DNA from: an uncultured Bacilli bacterium
GTDB lineage: Bacteria; Bacillota_I; Bacilli_A; RFN20; CAG-826
Assembly: GCA_934162685.1 (NCBI GenBank)
Contig: CAKPJO010000056.1
Location: 1-9,695 of the forward strand
Direction of reading: 5' to 3'
DNA length: 9,695 nt
Below are positions 1-6,407 of this stretch, in pieces. Both the position numbers and the translations under genes were made by a program. The notes beneath the pieces were generated by a model that did no database searches, was not told the DNA's origin, and worked only from the letters and a program-made list of their open reading frames with translations. Each line of letters opens with the position of its first letter. The stretch's first letter is position 1.

Positions 1-2106
1 GTTTTACCTAAAATTACAATTTCAAAATCCGTTATCCGTGGTGTTGAATCTAACGGAATGTGTTGTTCTTTAGTCGAACTTGGCGTAGATCAAAAATATT
101 TATCTGAAGCTCAAGTTAATGGTATTGAAGAATTACCAAGTGATGCCGTTATAGGAGAAGAAAATGTTTTAGGATATTTAGGATTAGATGACACAATCTT
201 AGATTTAAAATTATTAGCTAATCGTAGTGATTGCTTATCAATTCTTAATGTCGCTCGTGAATTAGGTGCGGAATTTGAACGTGATGTAGTTATTCCTAAT
301 ATTAAACCATTAAATACATTACCTTCAGATTTTGTTGTTAGTTCAAATACAGACAATTGTAAACAATTCTCTATTCGTGAAATTAAAGGTGTCACAATTA
401 AAGAATCACCTAAATGGTTAAAAGAACGTTTAATGGCATCTGGCATTCGTTCCATTAATAATATTGTTGATATTGGTAACTATGTTATGTTATTAACTGG
501 TCAACCATTACATATGTATGATGAAGATAAATTAACATCACATAGTTTAGTAGTGCGTGATGATATGGAAACAAGTTTCCTTGCTTTAGATGAAAAAGAA
601 TATGAAGTTATTAAAGGTGACATTGTTGTTACTAATGATGGTAAAGCAAGTTGCTTAGGTGGAGTTATGGGTTCCCTTGCGGTAACAGTTGATGAAAATA
701 CCAAAAATATCGTTATTGAATCCGCGAACTTTGATGCAAAAACTATTCGTCATACTTCAACAAGATTAAATTTAATTAGTGAATCATCACAACGCTTTGT
801 CAAAGGTATTAACAAAGATCAATATGAATTTGTTCTTGATTTAGCGGCTAATATGCTTATCGATTTAGCGGGCGCTAAAGAAGTACATGATATTGTAAGT
901 TATGATAAGTATGACCATACACCTACAGTTATTGAAAGTTCATGTGATGCTATTAATGGACGTTTAGGTAGTAACTTTGATAATGAATTAATTATTGAAA
1001 CATTACGTCGTGTTAATATTGATATTGATTCAAAAGATGGTAATCATTTCTTAGCAACCATTCCTAATTACCGTATTGATATTAAACTTGATGCAGATTT
1101 AAGTGAAGAAGTAATTCGTTTATTAGGATTTGATAAAGTAGAATCTACATTACCAAAACAAAAAACAACTGTGGGAGGACTAAAACCTCGTCAATTACGT
1201 AAACGTCAAATTCGTGATTTACTAACTAATAATGGTTTCTATGAAACCTTAAATTACACTTTAATCAGTGAAAAACTTAATAGCTACTTTGCTACTTTAA
1301 ATAATAACGAGTGCTATACTTTACTTCATCCAATGACTGATGATCATAAGATAGTAAGAAGAGTATTACTTCCATCTTTACTTCAAACATTATCTTATAA
1401 CTTAGCTAGACAAGCTAAAAATATCAAGATGTTTGAATTAAGCGATGTTTATACGAAAGTAGGAGTTGAATCACATCTTGGTGTTATTATGTGCGGCGAA
1501 GATGAATATCAACATTTATTACATAAAGTACCTTATGGATTTGCTCATATCAAAGGTGTATTTGAAGCTATTATGAGTTTACTTGGTATTGAACCAATGC
1601 GTTATAAAATCCAAAGAATAAGTAGTGATGTAAAAGAATTCCATCCGGGACGTTCTGCCGAAATACTTATTGGCAAAGAACGTGTCGCAGTATTAGGTGA
1701 AGCCCATCCTAATTTAGTTAAAGATTTTGATTTAGGTAAAAATCGTGTCATTATGATGGAAATGAATTTAGACAAATTCATTGATATGCGTGTAAGTCCA
1801 ATCAAGGTATTACCTCCATCTCGTTATCAAACTGTAGAACGTGACTTGGCTTTAGTGGTGTCTAAAGATGTTCCTGCTAGCGAAATAATTCGTGTTATTC
1901 GTCAGTCTGGACATAACTATGTTAAGAATGTGGAAATATTCGATGTTTATGAAGGTGAACACGTTGAGCAAGGTTATATTTCTTTAGCACTTAAGATTAC
2001 TTATGAAGATCAAACTAAGAGCTTTACTAGTGAAGAAATTGCTAATATTGAAAAAGGTATTATTGAAGCTTTAAATACTAAACTTAAAGCAACATTAAGA
2101 GGTTAA
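1..2106 (+). CDS. pheT: Phenylalanine--tRNA ligase beta subunit, 5' end missing
   Basis: This is the beta subunit of the cytoplasmic alpha2beta2 phenylalanyl-tRNA synthetase, which charges tRNA-Phe and edits mischarged Tyr-tRNA. The reading frame is open from base 1. The ATG at 58 is internal: the upstream codons read SKSVIRGVESNG, which joins directly to MCCSLVELG, the familiar end of the N-terminal tRNA-binding OB fold. In all, 701 residues are visible against about 800 for the family, so roughly 100 are off-window. In visible numbering, a B1-type stretch (ANRSDCLSILNVAREL) comes first. The B3/B4 editing domain follows at about 118-270 (SGIRSINNIVDIGNYV, LGGVMGS), then B5 at about 304-387 (DADLSEEVIRLLGFD), the catalytic-like core with FHPGRSAEI, and the C-terminal FDX-ACB anticodon-binding domain at about 605-701 (YQTVERDLALVV, FDVYEG). 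Arginine is mostly CGT, as expected for a well-expressed gene. pheS presumably lies just upstream; this is inferred. Confidence 0.97.
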   Translation, partial: VLPKITISKSVIRGVESNGMCCSLVELGVDQKYLSEAQVNGIEELPSDAVIGEENVLGYLGLDDTILDLKLLANRSDCLSILNVARELGAEFERDVVIPNIKPLNTLPSDFVVSSNTDNCKQFSIREIKGVTIKESPKWLKERLMASGIRSINNIVDIGNYVMLLTGQPLHMYDEDKLTSHSLVVRDDMETSFLALDEKEYEVIKGDIVVTNDGKASCLGGVMGSLAVTVDENTKNIVIESANFDAKTIRHTSTRLNLISESSQRFVKGINKDQYEFVLDLAANMLIDLAGAKEVHDIVSYDKYDHTPTVIESSCDAINGRLGSNFDNELIIETLRRVNIDIDSKDGNHFLATIPNYRIDIKLDADLSEEVIRLLGFDKVESTLPKQKTTVGGLKPRQLRKRQIRDLLTNNGFYETLNYTLISEKLNSYFATLNNNECYTLLHPMTDDHKIVRRVLLPSLLQTLSYNLARQAKNIKMFELSDVYTKVGVESHLGVIMCGEDEYQHLLHKVPYGFAHIKGVFEAIMSLLGIEPMRYKIQRISSDVKEFHPGRSAEILIGKERVAVLGEAHPNLVKDFDLGKNRVIMMEMNLDKFIDMRVSPIKVLPPSRYQTVERDLALVVSKDVPASEIIRVIRQSGHNYVKNVEIFDVYEGEHVEQGYISLALKITYEDQTKSFTSEEIANIEKGIIEALNTKLKATLRG

Positions 2107-2107
2107 T

Positions 2108-2599
2108 ATGAAAGTAACGGTTTTAGATATTAAAAATGCTAAAGCACCTTTAGAACTTGAAGAAACTTTACATTTTCCAAAAAGTAGTTATGAAAATGTT
2201 GCGACTCTTAACGAAATAAAAGACGTTAAAGTAAAAGCTAAATGTTCTAATTATGGAGATATTATTGAAATCAAACTTGAGATACACGCCCCATTAGTGC
2301 TTCAATGTTCTTATACTTTAGAAGATGTTGATTATGATGTTGATACCGAAGAAATTCTTGAATTTTCAGAAGATCCATTAGATGAAGAAATTTTAGAAAT
2401 TACTGGTAACACAATCAATATTGATGACTATGTTTTAGGAATAATTATTGGTAACATTCCTTTAAAAGTGGTAAAGAAAGGCGCAAAACTTCCAGATATT
2501 AAAGGCGTAAAAGTGTGGTCAGAAGATGAATTTGAAGAAAATCATAAAAATCAACTCGATCCACGCTTAAAAGCACTTGATGATTGGGAAGACGATTAA
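2108..2599 (+). CDS. yceD: YceD/DUF177 family protein (YlbN-like)
   Basis: This 163-residue acidic protein belongs to the YceD/DUF177 family. The family is usually encoded next to rpmF (ribosomal protein L32) and is linked to 23S rRNA accumulation or ribosome assembly; its exact biochemical role is not settled. The visible signature is APLVLQCSYTLEDVDYDV at about 61-78, the Firmicutes form of the family's CxRxL segment, which keeps only one cysteine (C67). The C-terminal DPRLKALDDW at 151-160 matches the family's DPRLAxL ending. The start follows the pheT stop after a single base. Its ribosome binding site AAGAGGT (2097-2103) lies inside the last pheT codons, so the two genes are probably co-transcribed and coupled. 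Unusually, no rpmF follows: the gene is succeeded by an intrinsic terminator. Confidence is high for the family and moderate for any function. Confidence 0.85.
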   Translation: MKVTVLDIKNAKAPLELEETLHFPKSSYENVATLNEIKDVKVKAKCSNYGDIIEIKLEIHAPLVLQCSYTLEDVDYDVDTEEILEFSEDPLDEEILEITGNTINIDDYVLGIIIGNIPLKVVKKGAKLPDIKGVKVWSEDEFEENHKNQLDPRLKALDDWEDD

Positions 2600-2609
2600 T
2601 TATTAACTG

Positions 2610-2637
2610 AACAATTATAAAAAAATATAAAATTGTT
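2610..2637. other. AT-rich inverted repeat ahead of the terminator
   Basis: AACAATT (2610-2616) and AATTGTT (2631-2637) are perfect 7-bp inverted arms around a 14-base A/T loop. They lie between the yceD stop and the GC-containing terminator stem. The arms are weak (one G-C pair), so this could be a minor RNA hairpin protecting the 3' end, or chance in AT-rich DNA. Confidence 0.3.
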
Positions 2638-2667
2638 AAAAACAGCCGATTAAATGGCTGTTTTTTT
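2638..2667 (+). terminator. Rho-independent terminator of the pheT-yceD unit
   Basis: AACAGCC (2641-2647) pairs with GGCTGTT (2656-2662) around the 8-base loop GATTAAAT. The 3' arm runs into seven consecutive T (2661-2667). The A's at 2638-2640 extend the stem by pairing with T's, and on the opposite strand they give a T tract, so the hairpin could act in both directions. It separates the pheT-yceD transcript from the mraZ promoter. Confidence 0.9.
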
Positions 2668-2720
2668 GTGCTTTCTTAAAAAGTTACAATTTAATTTCAA
2701 GCTAAAAAGTAAGAAAACTC

Positions 2721-2749
2721 TTTACAATCATTAATGAAATTAATATAAT
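2721..2749 (+). promoter_or_regulatory. Sigma-A-type promoter of the mraZ/dcw operon
   Basis: The -35 element is TTTACA (2721-2726, five of six bases matching TTGACA). A 17-bp spacer leads to a perfect -10 TATAAT (2744-2749). Transcription would start near 2755-2757, giving an unusually short leader of about 18-20 bases before the mraZ ATG at 2775. The A/T-rich bases 2677-2717 just upstream could serve as an UP element. The promoter lies after the upstream terminator and before the MraZ-type boxes, as expected for the principal dcw promoter. Confidence 0.85.
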
Positions 2750-2750
2750 T

Positions 2751-2774
2751 GTGGTAGAAAGTGGGAGAAAGTGT
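2751..2774 (+). promoter_or_regulatory. Putative MraZ operator: three boxes on a 10-bp period
   Basis: GTGG (2751-2754), GTGG (2761-2764) and GTGT (2771-2774) are separated by the 6-base spacers TAGAAA and GAGAAA. Boxes two and three read AAAGTGG and AAAGTGT. MraZ is known to bind arrays of GTGG-type repeats spaced about one helical turn apart, and AAAGTG[T/G] boxes are reported in Mollicutes. Here the array begins two bases after the -10, spans the predicted +1 and contains the mraZ Shine-Dalgarno. Occupancy should therefore block initiation, so autorepression is the simplest inference. Confidence 0.75.
2763..2768 (+). promoter_or_regulatory. mraZ ribosome binding site (decides the start)
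   Basis: GGGAGA ends six bases before the ATG at 2775. No comparable site precedes the in-frame GTG at 2751. That GTG also lies upstream of the predicted transcription start and would not be on the main mRNA. Confidence 0.7.
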
Positions 2775-3209
2775 ATGTTTTTTGGTAGCTATCAACATAC
2801 CTTAGACGCTAAGGGCCGAATGATGATTCCATCCAAGTTGCGTGAGCAAGTCGGAAAAAAAGTTTTCATCATGCGCGGTTATGATCGTTGTATTAGCATC
2901 TACAAGGAAGAAGATTTTATCAAAAGAATGGAAGAAGCCACTAAACTTGCTTTCAATAAAAGTGATCCACGTAAGGTTGTGCGTGTAGAATCACAAAGTG
3001 TTGTAGAATTAGAAATTGATGAAGCAGGAAGAATATTACTTCCCAAAAGAACATTAGATCAATATAAGATTGGTCGCAAAGTGATGATTGTTGGTGTAAT
3101 TGATCACTTTGAAGTTTGGGACTTAGATTCATGGGAACAATACTTAAAAGAAGCTGATGATTCTTATGAAGATATGTCTGATAACTTAGAAGAAGGAAAT
3201 GATAAGTAA
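2775..3209 (+). CDS. mraZ: Transcriptional regulator MraZ
   Basis: MraZ is the nucleoid-associated DNA-binding regulator that heads the dcw cluster; it assembles into a ring-shaped oligomer and binds GTGG repeats. The 144-residue product has the two expected tandem SpoVT/AbrB-like halves. The first has D11-AKGR-15 followed by MMIPSKLREQ, and the second has D82-EAGR-86 followed by ILLPKRTLDQY. The family start usually looks like MFxGxYQHTxDxKGR, which fits MFFGSYQHTLDAKGR from the ATG at 2775. The in-frame GTG at 2751 would add eight residues translated from the operator itself and is rejected. The C-terminus (about 126-144) is an acidic tail. The stop overlaps the rsmH start by one base (TAATG), so coupling is likely. 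Its own operator sits immediately upstream. Confidence 0.96.
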   Translation: MFFGSYQHTLDAKGRMMIPSKLREQVGKKVFIMRGYDRCISIYKEEDFIKRMEEATKLAFNKSDPRKVVRVESQSVVELEIDEAGRILLPKRTLDQYKIGRKVMIVGVIDHFEVWDLDSWEQYLKEADDSYEDMSDNLEEGNDK

Positions 3210-4159
3210 TGGAACTTCATATTCCTGTCATGCTTAACGAAGTTATTTCCGGCTTAGATATTAAAAGTAATGGCGTATATGTTGATTGCACATTAGGTCG
3301 TGCTGGACATTCTAGTGAAATCTTAAAAAGAATTCCTAATGGCCAATTAATTGCTTTTGATCAAGATATAAAAGCCATTGAAGAATCAAACCAATTTCTA
3401 AAAACAATAAATGACAACTACACTTTAATTCATGATAACTTTGTGAACTTAAGAAAGCATTTAGATGAACTAAATATTTCTAAAGTTGATGGTATCTTAA
3501 TGGATTTAGGTGTTTCATCACCGCAATTTGACGATGGTGAAAGAGGATTTTCTTATCGATATGACGCTAGATTAGATATGCGTATGGACCAAAATGCTAC
3601 TTTAGATGCTCACTATATCGTTAATAATTATGATTTAAATGATTTAGTAAGAATCTTTAGAGATTATGGAGAAGAAAAATACGCCTATCAAATTGCTCGT
3701 AATATCGTTGAAAAAAGAGCTATTAAAACAATTGATACAACATTTGAATTAGTAGATATTATTAAAGATTCATTACCAAAAAAAGAATTAGCTAAAAAAG
3801 GTCATCCCGCTAAACAAGTATTTCAAGCGTTACGTATTGAAACAAATCATGAATTAGATTATTTGACTAATGTATTAAATGATGCGCTTAACTCACTTAA
3901 AGTTGGAGGGAGATTAGCAATTATTACTTTCCATTCTTTAGAAGATCGTATTGTGAAAAAAGCTTTTAAAGAAGTAAGCGAAGTAGAAGGTAGTAGACAT
4001 GCACCTGTTTTATTACCTAGTGAAGAAAAAAAGCCCAGTTACCGATTGGTTAATCGCCAAGTAATCGTAGCAAATGTTGAAGAGTTGGAATTTAATCCCC
4101 GCTCTAAAAGTGCAAAATTAAGAATTATAGAAAGGATAGATGAAAATGATGAAAGATAA
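3209..4159 (+). CDS. rsmH: 16S rRNA (cytosine(1402)-N(4))-methyltransferase RsmH
   Basis: RsmH (formerly MraW) transfers a methyl group from S-adenosylmethionine to N4 of C1402 in the decoding centre of 16S rRNA. The 316-residue length is typical. It opens with HIPVMLNEV, followed by the SAM-binding segment VDCTLGRAGHSSEIL (25-39). Next come LMDLGVSSPQFDDGERGFSY (97-116) with RLDMRMD after it, FQALRIETNHEL (205-216), and the C-terminal ITFHSLEDRIVK (239-250) and NPRSKSAKLRIIER (296-309). In the glycine-rich loop, R31 sits where a glycine is common; the rest is canonical. The start overlaps the mraZ stop by one base, with GAAGGA (3192-3197) upstream inside mraZ. The 3' end overlaps the next gene. 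Housekeeping rRNA modification by a dcw-encoded enzyme is the norm in bacteria. Confidence 0.97.
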   Translation: MELHIPVMLNEVISGLDIKSNGVYVDCTLGRAGHSSEILKRIPNGQLIAFDQDIKAIEESNQFLKTINDNYTLIHDNFVNLRKHLDELNISKVDGILMDLGVSSPQFDDGERGFSYRYDARLDMRMDQNATLDAHYIVNNYDLNDLVRIFRDYGEEKYAYQIARNIVEKRAIKTIDTTFELVDIIKDSLPKKELAKKGHPAKQVFQALRIETNHELDYLTNVLNDALNSLKVGGRLAIITFHSLEDRIVKKAFKEVSEVEGSRHAPVLLPSEEKKPSYRLVNRQVIVANVEELEFNPRSKSAKLRIIERIDENDER

Positions 4160-4406
4160 GTTAACTAAATCGAACAATACTGCTTTTGATTGTTTATGTA
4201 ATCGATTAAGATCTTTTGGCATTTGCATATTTGCTATTTCCGCAATTTCATTTCTTCCTATAAACCATAAATTACAAGTCGATAACGAAGTAATGGCGAT
4301 TGAAATTGGTTCGTTAAAAGAAGATAGTAGCGATGCAACTATTGAAACTGCACTAAAGAAAATAAAGATTAACATTGAATACATAACAAAAAGATTATTT
4401 AAATAA
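4146..4406 (+). CDS. ftsL: Small single-pass membrane protein, FtsL candidate
   Basis: Identity rests mainly on position: ftsL is the usual gene between rsmH and the septal PBP in Firmicutes, where FtsL helps recruit and activate the divisome. The predicted protein has 86 residues, against about 100-120 for common FtsL. It has a basic N-terminus (K3, K5, K8, R20, R22), one hydrophobic stretch at about 24-39 (FGICIFAISAISFLPI), and a 46-residue charged, probably helical tail. By the positive-inside rule this gives a cytoplasmic N-terminus and an outside C-terminus, as in FtsL. A coiled-coil heptad pattern is weak. Three cysteines (C16, C18, C27) cluster at the membrane entry. The ATGs at 4140, 4146 and 4149 are all in frame; AAAGGA (4131-4136) is nine bases from 4146 but only three from 4140, so 4146 is chosen. 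It overlaps rsmH by 14 bases and is followed by a terminator. Confidence 0.6.
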   Translation: MMKDKLTKSNNTAFDCLCNRLRSFGICIFAISAISFLPINHKLQVDNEVMAIEIGSLKEDSSDATIETALKKIKINIEYITKRLFK

Positions 4407-4428
4407 CGCTCAGAATATGGGCGTTTTT
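4405..4428 (+). terminator. Intrinsic terminator inside the dcw cluster
   Basis: AACGCTC (4405-4411) pairs with GGGCGTT (4419-4425), including one T-G wobble, around the 7-base loop AGAATAT. Five T's (4424-4428) follow, then ATTTG. The first two stem bases are the end of the ftsL-candidate stop codon. It is weaker than the terminator at 2638, so it may let some transcripts through into the PBP gene. Confidence 0.75.
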
Positions 4429-4446
4429 ATTTGTTTAATAAAGAAT

Positions 4447-4458
4447 TTAATATAATTG
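4447..4458 (+). promoter_or_regulatory. Probable -10 region of a promoter for the PBP-murE-mraY-murD genes
   Basis: A perfect TATAAT (4451-4456) lies in the 12-mer TTAATATAATTG, which is identical to the -10 region of the mraZ promoter (2740-2751). The -35 side is poor: at 17-bp spacing it reads TATTTG (4428-4433), and the better TTGTTT (4431-4436) gives only 14 bp. Transcription would start near 4463, upstream of the chosen ATG at 4491 but downstream of the alternative TTG at 4431. The location just after a terminator supports a restart function. Confidence 0.45.
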
Positions 4459-4481
4459 AACCAATCATCATATTATTTAAT

Positions 4482-4487
4482 GGTGAT
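4482..4487 (+). promoter_or_regulatory. Ribosome binding site of the PBP gene (decides the start)
   Basis: GGTGAT matches the 3' half of the full Shine-Dalgarno sequence (AGGAGGTGATC). In that alignment the GGAGG core would end seven bases before the ATG at 4491, which is optimal. The in-frame TTG at 4431 has only the terminator upstream, so it is rejected as a start. Confidence 0.65.
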
Positions 4488-4490
4488 TTT

Positions 4491-6407
4491 ATGATAGCAG
4501 GTGTTTCCATAAAGAAAATACGTATTGTTGGTATTATTTCTCTCGTTTCATTAGTGGCTATTTCGGGTAAATTAACTTATGAAACGATAATTAGAAATCA
4601 ATATTTATCCGATAAAGCGCAAGATTTATGGGAACGTTCTTTTCCTATAGCGGCACCTCGTGGAATAATATATGACCGAAATAACAATCCAGTTGCTATT
4701 AATAATCCAACGTATTCTATTGCGGTTATTCCTTTTCAAATTGAAAGTAAAGAAGTTGCCGCTAAAGAGATAGCAAGTATTATTGGAGCAAATGAAGAAA
4801 AAATTTTAGAAAAAATATCAAAAAAAGCATCTATTGTTCGTTTACATCCAGAAGGAAGAAGAATAAGTATTGAAGAAGCAAACAAAATAAATGACTTACA
4901 TCTAAAAGGAGTTTATCTTATTAATGACAATGAAAGATATTACCCTTATGGAGAATCAATGGCTTCGCTATTAGGATTCGTTGGTATCGATAATCAAGGT
5001 TTAGCAGGTGTAGAAAGTTATTATGATTATTATTTAAAAGGAGTTGATGGAAGTTTAAATTATTTGACAGACGCTAAAGGAGGATTATTTGAAAACAAAT
5101 CATCACGTTTAGTCGCTCCCTTAGATGGATTATCTTTAAATTTAACAATTGATATTAATATTCAAAATATTATTGAACGCGAAATGAAAAATGCTTGGAT
5201 TAAATATTCTCCTAAAGAAATTATTGCTTTAGCGATTGATCCAAATAACGGAGAAATATTAGCCATTGGTAATCGCCCTACTTATGATAACAATGATTAT
5301 TTGAGTTATGACCCAGAAATTTATAATCGTACTTTAGCGGTTTTCTCCTCTTTTGAACCTGGTTCAACTTTTAAAGCCATAACTTTTGCAAGTGCTCTTG
5401 ATGCTGGAGTAATTGATATGGATAAAGATTATTATTACGATAAAGGCTATGAAATCGTAGGCGGAGCCCGTATTAAATCTTGGAAAAAAGGCGGACATGG
5501 ATTACAAACATTTTTAGAAGTTTTACAAAATTCTTCTAACCCGGGATTTGTAGAAATAGCCCGTAGAATGGGAAAAGATCGACTCTATGGCTATTATAAA
5601 GATTTTGGAGTAGGTGAAAAAACTGGTGTTGATATCTCAGGAGAATCAAAAGGCATCATGTTTAATTATGATAAGTATGGAGTCTTAGAACAAGCCACTA
5701 GTGCCTTTGGTCAAGGGGTATCTTTAACCGCAATTCAATTAGCGGCAATGTTTTCTGCTACGATTAATGGTGGGTATTTATATACTCCGCATATTGCTAA
5801 GTCGATTTCATCAGGATTTTCTAATGAAATTATTTATACATTTCCTAATGAAGCAAAAAGACAAGTAATAAAACAAACGACGAGTGATTTAATGCGAAGA
5901 GCTTTAGAATGTGTAGTGGCTTTAGGTTCAGGTAAAAAAGCATATTTAGATGGGTATCGCGTGGGAGGAAAAACCGGAACTGCCCAAATTGCAGAAAATG
6001 GTATCTATCAAAAAGGAAGATATGTTCTTTCATTTATTGCCGCGGCACCAATGGACGATCCTAAAATTGTTATCTATTTTGCCATGCGTGAACCTAAAAA
6101 TACTATTCAATATGGAGGAACAACAGTAGGACCAATTATTCAAACTATATTATCTGAAGCATTGCCAATCTTAAAAGTTAGTAAACGTGAATCGCCGATT
6201 GAACGTACTTATACTTGGATGGATACAAAATCTTATGTTGTTGATAATTATATTGGCAAAGATAAAAAAGATGTAAAATCTAAATACTTTAAATTCGTTT
6301 ATTTTGGTGAGGGCAATAAAGTAATAAATCAAGAACCACAAGCAGGTGAACATTTAAAAGAAGGGTCAACGATTATGATATTATTGGGTGAAGATAATGA
6401 AAATTAA
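4491..6407 (+). CDS. Class B penicillin-binding protein with C-terminal PASTA domain (PBP2B/SpoVD/FtsI type)
   Basis: This is a septal peptidoglycan D,D-transpeptidase, anchored in the membrane and acting outside the cell to cross-link stem peptides. The 638-residue product begins with a short basic N-terminus and one transmembrane anchor at about 10-25. The PBP-dimer domain follows, opening with R57-GIIYDR-63, the family's PRGxIxDRN motif. The transpeptidase domain carries all three active-site motifs: S292-TFK-295 with the acylated serine, S348-S-N-350, and K494-TGT-497. A single PASTA domain at about 580-635 ends the protein, as in B. subtilis PbpB/SpoVD, although some relatives carry two. 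Position between the ftsL candidate and murE fits ftsI/pbpB. Whether it is the vegetative or the sporulation paralogue cannot be told here, so no symbol is given. It overlaps murE by 11 bases. An alternative TTG start at 4431 would add 20 residues that do not look like a PBP N-terminus. Confidence 0.95.
   Translation: MIAGVSIKKIRIVGIISLVSLVAISGKLTYETIIRNQYLSDKAQDLWERSFPIAAPRGIIYDRNNNPVAINNPTYSIAVIPFQIESKEVAAKEIASIIGANEEKILEKISKKASIVRLHPEGRRISIEEANKINDLHLKGVYLINDNERYYPYGESMASLLGFVGIDNQGLAGVESYYDYYLKGVDGSLNYLTDAKGGLFENKSSRLVAPLDGLSLNLTIDINIQNIIEREMKNAWIKYSPKEIIALAIDPNNGEILAIGNRPTYDNNDYLSYDPEIYNRTLAVFSSFEPGSTFKAITFASALDAGVIDMDKDYYYDKGYEIVGGARIKSWKKGGHGLQTFLEVLQNSSNPGFVEIARRMGKDRLYGYYKDFGVGEKTGVDISGESKGIMFNYDKYGVLEQATSAFGQGVSLTAIQLAAMFSATINGGYLYTPHIAKSISSGFSNEIIYTFPNEAKRQVIKQTTSDLMRRALECVVALGSGKKAYLDGYRVGGKTGTAQIAENGIYQKGRYVLSFIAAAPMDDPKIVIYFAMREPKNTIQYGGTTVGPIIQTILSEALPILKVSKRESPIERTYTWMDTKSYVVDNYIGKDKKDVKSKYFKFVYFGEGNKVINQEPQAGEHLKEGSTIMILLGEDNEN
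6386..6391 (+). promoter_or_regulatory. murE ribosome binding site (decides the start)
   Basis: GGGTGA lies five bases before the ATG at 6397, inside the final PBP codons. It uses the same offset GGTGA-type pairing as the PBP gene. An in-frame GTG at 6388 overlaps this site and cannot use it, so ATG 6397 is preferred. Confidence 0.55.

Noticed and set aside
58..60. ATG at 58 as the start of pheT
   Set aside because: The 19 upstream codons continue the conserved pheT sequence (IRGVESNG) without a stop, so the gene enters from outside the window.
111..455. Minus-strand open frame of 114 codons within pheT
   Set aside because: It is fully antisense to well-conserved pheT codons, has no recognisable domain or ribosome binding site, and mirrors the coding strand. 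The same applies to the other minus-strand frames over pheT, the PBP gene and murE.
2600..2750. A small rpmF gene between yceD and mraZ
   Set aside because: The gap is too short, contains a terminator and promoter, and shows no L32-like reading frame.
4118..4384. Minus-strand 88-codon frame opposite the ftsL candidate
   Set aside because: It has the same length as the + strand frame, but all neighbours are on the + strand. The + frame has a ribosome binding site, correct membrane topology for the ftsL slot and a terminator just after it.
4431..4490. TTG at 4431 as the start of the PBP gene
   Set aside because: It directly follows the terminator T tract, has no ribosome binding site and covers the likely -10 element. 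The ATG at 4491 has a good site and a normal PBP N-terminus.
5063..5068. TTGACA inside the PBP gene (and again at 7625 in murE) as internal promoters
   Set aside because: Neither has a -10-like hexamer at 16-18 bp spacing, so both are probably coding coincidences.
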